Below are positions 50,924 to 59,801 of a stretch of DNA of 64,000 bases, one piece after another. The position numbers were made by a program, and so were the translations under genes. Source of the DNA: Drosophila persimilis (lineage: Eukaryota; Arthropoda; Insecta; Diptera; Drosophilidae). The DNA is taken from contig NW_020825294.1 of NCBI RefSeq assembly GCF_003286085.1, forward strand, positions 5,766,001-5,830,000, written 5' to 3'. The notes beneath the pieces were generated by a model. That model saw only the letters and a program-made list of their open reading frames with translations. It made no database searches and had not been told where the DNA came from. The number at the start of each line of letters is the position of its first letter. Position 1 is the stretch's first letter.

Positions 50924-52307
50924 ATGTACAAGCGTAAATCTTCAAGTATTGTATTAAGGGACAGCGCGGGCCCGGGCTCTGCCCTCAAAATGAAGAACAA
51001 CAACGCCAAAGGTTCTGTTAGCAATGTGGACACGGATGAGGCGATGACGATAAAGGCGTATGAGAATGAGACCGTTCAAATGGACATGTCTCAAGACCAT
51101 CAGGAGCAACAGCCGCTAAAATCGCCCTCTCAATCCCATCCAGTTCAGCAGCGCTCTGTGGGCTCGCTCGTCTTATTAACTCAAAAATTTGTGCAGCTCA
51201 TGAAGTCCAATGGTGGGTCCATTGATCTGAAAGAGGTGTGTCTTCAGCTATTTCTAGTCGATCAATTTTTTTTATCGCTTTTGCATTACTTTAGGCCACG
51301 AAAATCTTAGATGTGCAGAAGCGTCGTATTTACGATATAACTAATGTGTTAGAGGGCATTGGCCTGATCGATAAAGGCAGACACTGTTCCCTAGTGCGCT
51401 GGCGGTAAGTGTTCTCCTCGTTGGTGGCTTCCAATTGTTCTATTTTGTATTTGGTTCGCAACAGCGGAGGGGGGTTCAACAATGCCAAGGACCAAGAGGA
51501 GTACGATGTCGCTCGTGAGGGTACCAATAATCTGAAGAAGGAGGAAGAAGACCTGGACATGCAGCTAGAGTATGCGCAACGGAATTTGCGATATGTAATG
51601 CAAGATCCAACAAATCTCTCATATGCCTATCTAACGCGGGACGATCTCCTGCAAATATATGCTGATGACTCCGTCTTCACCATACCCAATTACGACGAAG
51701 AGGTGGAGATCCAGCGCAGTGATGTAAGCCAATTTTCAGAACGTAGTTAATCAAAGTCGAAATGCTAGATTCATCCACTTCCGAAAAAAAACAGAACGAA
51801 CTCCGCGTTTCCCTGGATAATGGCAGCACCATTGATATACGGCTGGTCACAAACCAGGGAAAGAGTACAACAAATCCAAACGATGCTGACGGTTTCTTTG
51901 ACTATCGCCGCTTGGACACCCCATCTCCATCGACCTCGTCCCGATCCAGCGAAGATGGCACCGGTCCCACGAGCACTGGAAACGTCATCACTGACGAGCA
52001 TACGTACTCATGCAATCCCGATCTAAAGGAGGAGATGAAGCTGCTGGAAAACGAACTCACTGCGAAAATAATCTTTCAAAATTACATGACTGGCCACTCG
52101 CTGCGAAGGTTCTATCCCGATGATCCCAATTTAGGTTGGTTGTTCATTTCTCTTCGGCTGCTCCGAGACCGAATAATATGTTATTTTTTCTCTTTTCTAA
52201 CAGAAAATCCCCCACTGGTCCAACTGAACCCGCCACATGATGACTTCAACTTTGTCTTGAAAAGTGACGAAGGCATCTGTGAACTCTTTGACGTACAATG
52301 CTCTTAG
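50924..52307 (+). CDS. E2f2: E2F2 transcription factor, five exons, 374 aa
   Basis: Exons are 50924-51235, 51295-51404, 51465-51723, 51795-52134 and 52204-52307. The winged-helix DNA-binding domain runs over residues of about 78-141, with [12 protein letters not shown] and the hallmark [16 protein letters not shown] followed by a basic end. A dimerisation region with a leucine-rich helix follows, then [10 protein letters not shown]. The C-terminus has [12 protein letters not shown], the retinoblastoma-family-binding type motif. E2F2 with Dp and Rbf acts as a repressor in the fly dREAM complex. For intron 3, the acceptor at 51794 (a run of A then CAG) is the only choice giving a normal 71-base intron in frame. 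Length agrees with fly E2f2. Confidence 0.95.
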
Positions 52308-53506
52308 CTGCTGGACGGACGGGACTTACAACGACTTTGTAACGATTGTAATGGGCCGAGTGCGTTGTGCAAATATTTATGATTAGTACAATTTGACCTT
52401 TTGATTTCTTTTATAGAAGTAGAAATTTTAACTAGCTTAATTCCATGTATTTTTGGCAGACTAACAACAAACCAATAAATTTGTAGGCACACGCATACAT
52501 TCATTCTTGAAAAGAATGTGTGGTGGTTTATACATACCTTTTATATTTATGTACATAATACTATTCATTCATCATTTATTAAAGATTCTCTCGATATTTT
52601 GTGTACTGTTCTCGCCCTGGGTTCTGCTGCGCTGCAATATTTTGCAATGCCCGCAGCAAACAGCATATTTGTTTAAAGGCAGCGGCAGACACGAGGAACT
52701 TTTTTTGTCAATTAATTCAATTTTCAGCGCAATTTCCCACACCCGCAACACTGTTTTGGGCGTAGATTTTATGAGTTTTAATTTTAAAATCCGCGGACTT
52801 GCCCATGAAATAGACGGTCTGACTCGCAGAAATATACGGAAAATACGTCACTTATTTCCAAGTATACCGTAAATATACTGACGAATTATTTGTATTCAAG
52901 TTCTATCATATTCCTCGTTTTTGATATTCGGTTTAATATTACTGGCTAGCTAAGACCCTAAGCTCTCTACTCATAATTTTGCCCGATTGATAAATCAATT
53001 TCCTAAAGGGATGTCTAAATTTAACCTATTTTTACTGGATTTTTTATAACATAAGGCTTAAGTAAAAATGTTGCACAATAATTTCCACTATATTAATGTC
53101 TTTACACTTTTGGAAAAAACTATGAAAAGTATAACATTTGCAGGGTGTGTGAGCTAGAGCAAGGTACCATCAACCGCCCCAGATTTGCTGTATCTTGTTT
53201 TAAACAAACAACATATTGTTCAAAATAGTGAAAGATCTAGCGCTTAAGTAATTTTGAAACATGGCAACTACACAGGGATGATATTCGCCCAGAGGCACCT
53301 GACGGTCAAGAAAAGTATCATCAGCAAAATTATCCGATACTTCTTAGGTGTACGCTGGTACCATCACTAACCATACAGTATATACTGTTAATACCAGAAT
53401 ATACCAACTAACAGGAATTCGTCGTAATAACCGGTTGATAACGGTATATTTTTAAAATGAGAAGGTATATTTTTTGTATTTCTGATCATCGACAGTATAT
53501 TTGCCA
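52308..53506. other. Gap between E2f2 and the hAT element, with motif 6 words
   Basis: Non-coding. It contains motif 6-like words at about 52840-52880, the 3' half of a dispersed repeat at 52907-53075 and a second motif 6 cluster at about 53380-53500 that resembles the E2f2 upstream cluster. Open frames here look accidental. Confidence 0.55.
52907..53075 (+). repeat. Dispersed repeat, copy C (3' half)
   Basis: It matches 61916-62085. Shared words are ATATTCCTCG, TTTTGATATTC, AATAxTACT followed by GCTAG, and further on ACTGGATTTT or TTGGATTTT then ACATAAG. It corresponds to the part of the repeat missing from copy A. Confidence 0.6.
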
Positions 53507-53514
53507 GAGAGAAT

Positions 53515-54181
53515 CAGTGATGTAAGTTTGAATGAAAGCATCGATGTCGATGTCCATCGATGTTGGATTGATACATCGGATTGATTCTTCGATGTATGAC
53601 CGATTCAAAACTTTCCCATTTGATTATAAAACGAATATTCAACAAAGGAAAAGTTAAACTTGAGCTTTCATAGCAGTCTTTTACATATCATAGGACTAAA
53701 CGGAAAAATATTTAACATAAAAGAAATGATTATGCTTTCATAGCAGTCTTTTACATATCATTGTAGATCAGGGATAACTAATATTTCAAATAAGTACTTT
53801 TGGCCAATGCTTTGCAAAAACCAAAATGGGACTTAGTCGCGCAGGTGAAAGTCTATTACGTTTTCGACTTAATATGCTCGCAGCCGCTGAGTACACCCGT
53901 TCAGAGGGTACGGAAGATGCCATTAACGTCAAAAATTGCATTGTATAATTTTGTATAAATTAGGATAGGTACTTTTCATACCGTACCAAAAATACGAAGG
54001 ATTGCTTTTCAATGAGGCAGGCATTGCTGTGTTTGCCGCTTACAGGTGACAAATGCGCAATGATTTGAAATCAAGCGATCGATGTTTTGCAAAACATCGA
54101 TGCAAAAATACCGGAAAACATCGGTAAACATCGGCAAAAAAACATCGATTCACGATGCATCGATGTATTTTTACATCACTA
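53515..54181. mobile_element. Non-autonomous hAT-type element with 8-base target-site duplication
   Basis: A 667-base element bounded by inverted ends CAGTGATGTAA (53515) and, on the other strand, TAGTGATGTAA (54181). It is flanked by perfect 8-base direct repeats GAGAGAAT at 53507-53514 and 54182-54189, the duplication length of hAT transposons. Many ATCGATG words cluster just inside both ends, as subterminal repeats of hAT elements do. A 28-base sequence is repeated exactly at 53664-53691 and 53734-53761. No transposase frame is visible, so it needs a helper element. It ends 116 bases before the del start codon. Confidence 0.88.
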
Positions 54182-54297
54182 GAGAGAATGGCTTCTTGAA
54201 CATAACGGCACTTGATTGGTGATAAAAAAAATTAGGTTTAATTTTCACGTGCGTTTAAAACATAAAAAAACTGAATGTAATAAGATCTGTAACAAAA

Positions 54298-57200
54298 ATG
54301 AGAGAAGAGCAGAACTTGAGACTATGGCGGCAGATGAAGAAGAAACATGGCGCAGACAGATTATCAAAGCACGAATGGAAGATCTTACGCGCAGACTTCC
54401 TAAGGAGTTGGAACACACTAACAGTTAAGTGAAAATAAATACTATTTATTGAATTGCTATTAATATATATATCTCTTTTCAGTTCGATAAGTTTTCTAAA
54501 GATCAATTGGCCGAAGCTACTTTGCGCGAAGAACTGCAAGAGACGACTCGGGCGTACTCTGGCCTTGAAAAAGCAAGAAACATAACAAATGCTGATTGAC
54601 TAAATAATAACATATTACTTACATCGTTCAGGGACTTGCATCGCGTCTATCAACGCGTAGACGAAGCACTAAACTTGAGACCAACCCGATAGCAACTTCT
54701 GAAGGATCTATTCCGCCTGCTCACGAGAACACTGGCTCATCACAGCGTAAGCCCAGTTCGCTTCCTTTGGTCCTCCTTGGGCTTGAAAAGGTGAGAAAAA
54801 ATATATATGCCGATTGAATTATGTTAACATATAATTTGTATCGTATAGGACCAAACGCAATCATCAAAGCCAAGCCGCAGCGCGGTCAAAGCTCGGACAA
54901 AACCAGTAGCAACGCCTGACAAATTAATTGCGCTTCCTCGAGAGCCCACTAGCCTTGAAAATGTAAGAAAACTGATAACAGAAATCCAAATAGCTATTAA
55001 TTAGGTAATTTATATCGTAAAGGGTGACCAATCGCGATTATTGAATCGTAGACCCAATTCCAGAGGTACACCAAAACTGGCACCGACTACTGACGGACAC
55101 ATTGAGCTTGAAACAGTAAGAAACATGATAAATACTGATTGAATAGCTAAGCTATTAACGTATCATTTATATCGTGCAAGGGGGACCAAAAGCGATCATC
55201 AAAGGCTAGCCAAAGCAGAGTTAAAACTGAGGTTAAATTGTCAGCGATCTCTGACGGCTCTGTTCCGCCTACTCAGGAAATCACTGGCTCATCAAAGCGT
55301 AAACCCATGTCGCTTCTTCTGGACCACTCGGAGCCTGAAAGCGTAAGAAACATTATTGATACTGAGTGAATAGGTATTAATACAGAATTTATGTCGTACA
55401 GACGGACCAATCGCAATTGTTGAATTGCAGGCCCAGTTCCAGGCCTAGACCAAAACTGGCACCGACTTCTGACGGACACATTGAGCTGGAAAAAGTAAAA
55501 AACATGATAAGTACTGATTGAATAGCTACTGAGATATCATTTATATCGTGCAGAGAGACAAAAAGCGAGCACCCAAGCCTACACAAAACCCGAAACACAA
55601 AAAATTCATGAGTGAGGTAAAATCGGCAGCGATTTTGTACAGCTCTATTCCGCCTCAGGAGCACACTGGCTCTTCACTTCCTCTAGACCGTGCTGGCACT
55701 GAAAAGGTAAGAAACAAAATCAATAATGATTTGATTGGTATCAAAATATAATTTGTATTCTTCTGGGGAACAAATCGCAAGGTAACAATGTAAGAAACAT
55801 AATAGATATAGAAAATATATTGAACAGGTATTAGGTAAGATTGAGGCGGGACTTAGGCCGTGTTCGTTCCATTGTGGTCCCGCTGTGTTAACTGAAAATC
55901 CTTGGAGACTGTTAAGTGATTATTTGTTAGCTGCTACTCCCACTTGAAAGCTTCTGCAGTGATCCGGGAACCTGAGAGAATGCCTAAAATTCAGCTAATC
56001 ACAGTAGATGGTGAGGATGTAAAGGGGCCCGTCGGGGCCATTCGTCTCTGTGAGGGATGCTTATATTGAAGCAGGTATTCGTGTACTTCCTTGAAACGCA
56101 GTAGTTGTACATTAGAATAGATGAGTGATCAAAGTGCTGAGATGCCCATTGATCTGAGTATCTTGAACGTATTGCAGACATTTCTTTCCCCTTTCCTGAT
56201 ACGTCAAGGCTTTGTAGGCATAAAATGCCATTTTTGGGGTGATGCAGAGAGCTCCACTGATGCTGATGCTCGACTGTTCGCTGAATTTTGTCTAGCGTTT
56301 AAGTGATCCTCTTAGTTGGACGCAGTTGTAATTATAATTTATATCGCTTAGGGAGAAAAATCGCAGTCACCAAAGCATATAACGAGTTTGCTTCCTCTGG
56401 ATTTACTTGGGACTGAAAAGGTAAAAAACATAATCAATAATGATTGAACAGGTATTTATATAACATATGTATCGATCAGGGGGATCAATCAGGATCATCA
56501 AAGCATACCTCTGTTAAACCACGGACAAAATCGCCGGCGACTCCTGACGGAGATATTCCGCCATCGACTCTTAAAGGATCTATTCCGTCCAGCCCTGTAC
56601 TTGAAGAGGTATGAAACACAACTTATTTTGATTTAGTAGCGCCATATGCAAATATTCTGGTATACTTTTTATCGTTCAGGCGGACTTTTCGTGTTCATGG
56701 AAGCTTACAAAGTCTCGTAAACAGCGCGATCGCATCTTAGAAAGGCAACGTGAAGATGTCGAAAACTTCCTTGATGATGTGCCCTTGTCGGAATTGCGGA
56801 AGCACGTAACCAAAACAAATGGGACTGAAACTGAGGGAAAAAATAATAAAACCATAGAAAACAATAGCCCCTCAAAGTCTCCAGTTAAGCGTAAACCAGC
56901 AGACACCATACCAATCCCACTGCAGCCAATCAAGAGAAGGAGACAAACACATGTTCCAGTAAAAGTTGTACGCTGTATTTTGGAATATATACATCCTAAT
57001 AGATTTTTTTTGTTGCCACAGATTAGCCACCATTTGGAGAGCGTTCCTTTCATGCCTAAGATTGAAATGGTTCCTGCTCCTACCGATTTAAGCACTGACA
57101 TATTGGAGGAATCTGCAGAGATAGGGATAGCTGTGCGAAAGATCCAAGAGCTCATGGATTTAGAAAAGGAAGCAGAAATAGTGGACGATGATCCGGAGTT

Positions 57201-59055
57201 CGTCGAGAGTCCCATAACGGCGTGCTGTACTGACAAAAAGATCGATTTAAGCCACGAGAACAATGTAGAGCACACTGAGATAATGACTCTTTTCGAATTG
57301 GGTGATGAAGGCGATCGTACACCTGAAATAGATCGTTGCCTGAAAATCTTTACCACTAAAACGCCAAGTGAAATCGACGATCAACTGGCCGTCACAACGG
57401 AGTTCTTCGAACGGTTGCCAAATTCGTCCAAATTCGATTTAGAAAAGGCGGACCTCATGGAGGAGGAGGAGGAGGTCCTTGACTATGAAGAGGATGGAGA
57501 CGTGGACGATGATGTCTTGTCGGTTACGGCGACATCTTGGGATGACATGGAGGAGGAGGAAAAACAACCAGAGCCCTCAGAAGCTTCATTGAGAAATTTT
57601 CGTATACCTCGACTTACCAAAGAAATACTCCAGTCGCAGCCGAAAATAATGTGCTCGCTGTACAACAATGAGGCACTCAACGAAAAGGAACAAGAGGAGC
57701 CACAGAGGCGGACATTAAAGCAACGGAAATCATCATGGTCTGCTACATCTACACCATCTGCTTCACCATTCGTGCTCGCCCAACATGTATTGCCTCCTCT
57801 AGCATTGGCGTCTGCTCTACCATTGGAGGCTACCCCAATAATCCAGCCGCTGTGCGACCAGGGGCAGAACATATTTGGCCACAACGCGAATCCAGTGGCT
57901 CCAGCTATAACTTTGGCGCCGCCTCCAGCTGCAGTACGCACTCCAACAATACACACGCTTAACGAAAAAGCACAGAGGAAGATAAAGGGAATTTCACTTG
58001 CGCAAACTCAATATTCAGTGCCTCCTTCAGCTCTATCTATAGCGCCGTCTCGAACTTTAGTACGTAGTCCACTAGTAAATTCGACAAACGACCAGGAAGG
58101 GAGAAAGATTCATGTGAATTCACTTGCACAAAACATATATACAGCGCCTTCTCCAGCTTCAGTCGCACAAACGCTATATTCAGCGCCTCCTCAAACCATA
58201 AGTCCCCGACAGGATAACCGAACATTGACGATGCAGCAGGCTGCAACAGTAACGCCATCGCTTGGCAATCCACGTACCCAGGCAATTACTGCTCGGCATG
58301 TGATCGAACCCGTACCGAAATTTGATGCACCTTATCGTTCAACTGCTGCGACTATGCAAACTATTCGTACGGACAGGACCAAGTGGTTTAGTGATGAGTA
58401 CTGGATGTTGAATTTGTTTGGAGTCAAGTGCTTGGAAAATCTAGACGATGTGTGCAGCGCCCAAAGCTGTAATCATACATTCACCGACATCGGAGAGTTA
58501 AGCCGGAAACTGATGAGACTGGATGTGGATAGCCTGTTATTCACATATCAACAAATGCTAATGCGTTGGCAACGTCTCTTCCTGACATTCGCTCCGGTTT
58601 ATGTTGATATATTTGAAGCTAAAAATCTGCAGAACGACTTGCTGCACTTGCTGATGGATTGTCGATTGTACAAGTCACTTTGTGCTTCCATTATTAATAA
58701 AGCCTTTACTGCCTTGAAAAACATGGGCTTGGAAACGCAGGCCACACTATGCATTATGGAATACCTATGGATGCCTCGTAAAGCGCACAACTTTACGGAA
58801 ACGACGTTAACAATATTAAAAGTTCTTGGATCCTCTAATTGGTACAACTATACTGATAAAATGGTAGAACTATGCCAGATATATGGGTTCAGTTTACCAA
58901 CTGAGGTATTATTAACCATTCTCTCGGCGGCCAACGAGAGACACGAATTGAAAAGCGAGGCAGTAAAGTTCTTTTTGGTCATGGGTGTGGCCCCTGAGGA
59001 ATTGAGAGAAGAGCTGACGGCTGCTATCAAGCTATTTGCGGAAAAAGATAATTAA
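54298..59055 (+). CDS. del: Putative deadlock (piRNA-cluster adaptor), eleven exons, about 1187 aa
   Basis: Exons: 54298-54423, 54483-54572, 54632-54790, 54849-54962, 55023-55115, 55181-55342, 55402-55494, 55554-55706, 56352-56420, 56480-56608 and 56680-59055. All are phase 0 at both ends and fully open. In D. melanogaster Deadlock joins Rhino to Cutoff at heterochromatic piRNA loci. The assignment rests on gene order (between E2f2 and the DDX47 gene) and general shape: a short N-terminal helix-rich segment, a long basic and acidic disordered middle, and a conserved helical C-terminus (from about TKWFSDEYW onward, 225 residues). Exons 3-10 are tandem repeats of one another. Exon 11 has an EEEEE/DDD acidic run and Ala/Pro repeats. 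Intron 2 starts with GC. The first ATG giving an open read through all exons was chosen; the ATG at 54324 is out of frame with exon 2. The protein is longer than the melanogaster one as I recall it (about 980 aa). Confidence 0.82.
55755..55810 (+). pseudogene. Decayed exon unit in the del array
   Basis: GGGGAACAAATCGCAAGG followed by GTAAGAAACATAATAG repeats the start of an array exon and the start of the following intron, but most of the exon body is deleted and the acceptor reads TCTGGGG with no AG. It lies in intron 8 and would be skipped. Confidence 0.65.
55830..56330. other. Unidentified insertion in del intron 8
   Basis: About 500 bases without resemblance to the other array introns, which are only 58-66 bases long. 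It is richer in GC and has a short open frame (56121-56306) with no recognised features. It may be a mobile-element or retrocopy fragment. No flanking duplication was found by eye. Confidence 0.4.
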
Positions 59056-59299
59056 TTCTTATGCTGTTGATCAGCAGAATCCAACCCAAATGAAGATGTA
59101 TTTAGGTTCGGAATTATAACATCCCATCGGACTTGGTATCATTACGACGGTAATGATATTAAAACTCAAATTTAGAAATTTACAAACATGTTTGTATTAC
59201 GAACACTATGATAATTAAATAAAACAGGACATAAGAAAATAGGTGTGTACTTACAATATTTCCTGCTTTCAGTTGTTCACTTTTTTCTTGCCGACAGTT

Positions 59300-59780
59300 C
59301 CTACCTATTACCTATGGATCCCCAGTAAAGCGCATGAGTTCAAGTAAATGACTATAACAATGTTTCGAGTTGTAACTGGTACGATTATACTGATAGAATT
59401 TGAATAGAATACTGGCAGAATTTTGCCAGACACAATGGTTCTCTTTACCAACTGAGATATGGAGAACCATTCTTTCGTCGCTCATGCGAATCGACCCTGG
59501 GGCGAAAATGCGAGAGCTGAAGGCAGAGTTTATCAAGCTTGGATTCAATGAAGCCCTTAATAGAAAGAAGCCTCACTTCATACGGCGACATACTCTTGAG
59601 CCCTTCTTACGCTCCCTGAGAGCTAAATGCAACTGAAGAGATCGCTGTTCAAAATGTAGGAATTACGTCTTGGCCACCGCCAAACAATATATACAGAAAA
59701 TAAAAAGATTGTCTTGCGTACAAATAGATTATTTTCTTGTATTCCGAATTGTATGACAATTAAATAAAACGGGGCTTAAA
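59300..59780 (+). pseudogene. Broken tandem copy of the del 3' end
   Basis: From CCTATGGAT (59312) this stretch follows the last 100 codons of del with mismatches, small indels and an early stop (TTCAAGTAA). It keeps TACGATTATACTGATAGAAT and CTTTACCAACTGAG, both close to del, and an open frame of 78 codons at 59400-59636 matching FSLPTE and the residues after it. The copy includes the UTR: ATTAAATAAAAC at about 59760 equals the del polyadenylation region at about 59214. The offset between the copies is about 550 bases. Confidence 0.82.
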
Positions 59781-59801
59781 TATGTATAAATTACTGTATT
59801 A

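Larger units (their letters stand above)
54632..56608 (+). repeat. Tandem array of eight homologous small exons in del
   Basis: Exons 3-10 share a Gly/Thr-Asp-Gln-Ser start, a basic Ser/Lys/Arg stretch, a TPDG or TSDG turn, SIPP, GSSKRKPSS-like and a final Leu-Glu-Lys or Thr-Glu-Lys. The introns between them are also alike, opening GTAAGAAACAT and closing with TATATCGT then CAG. Exons 5 and 7 are nearly the same, as are parts of 6 and 8, showing a two-exon block of about 375 bases copied in tandem. Lengths are 53, 38, 31, 54, 31, 51, 23 and 43 codons. Confidence 0.9.

Noticed and set aside
51747..51794. E2f2 exon 4 starting at 51747 after an AG at 51745-51746
   Set aside because: It would need a 23-base intron, too short to splice. 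The AG at 51793-51794 gives a normal 71-base intron in frame.
52507..52872. 121-codon open frame after E2f2
   Set aside because: Composition resembles translated AT-rich DNA and includes motif 6 words. It is likely E2f2 3' UTR and spacer.
53536..54175. ATCGATG clusters read as DRE-driven promoters of del
   Set aside because: They lie symmetrically inside both ends of a hAT element with target-site duplication, so they are better explained as subterminal repeats. A secondary promoter effect remains possible.
54324..54428. Alternative del start at 54324 (frame beginning with Ala-Ala-Asp)
   Set aside because: This frame meets a stop at once in exon 2, whereas the frame from 54298 is open through all eleven exons.
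56121..56306. 61-codon open frame in del intron 8
   Set aside because: No family features, lies in an insertion and is not in frame with a splice site matching the phase-0 array.
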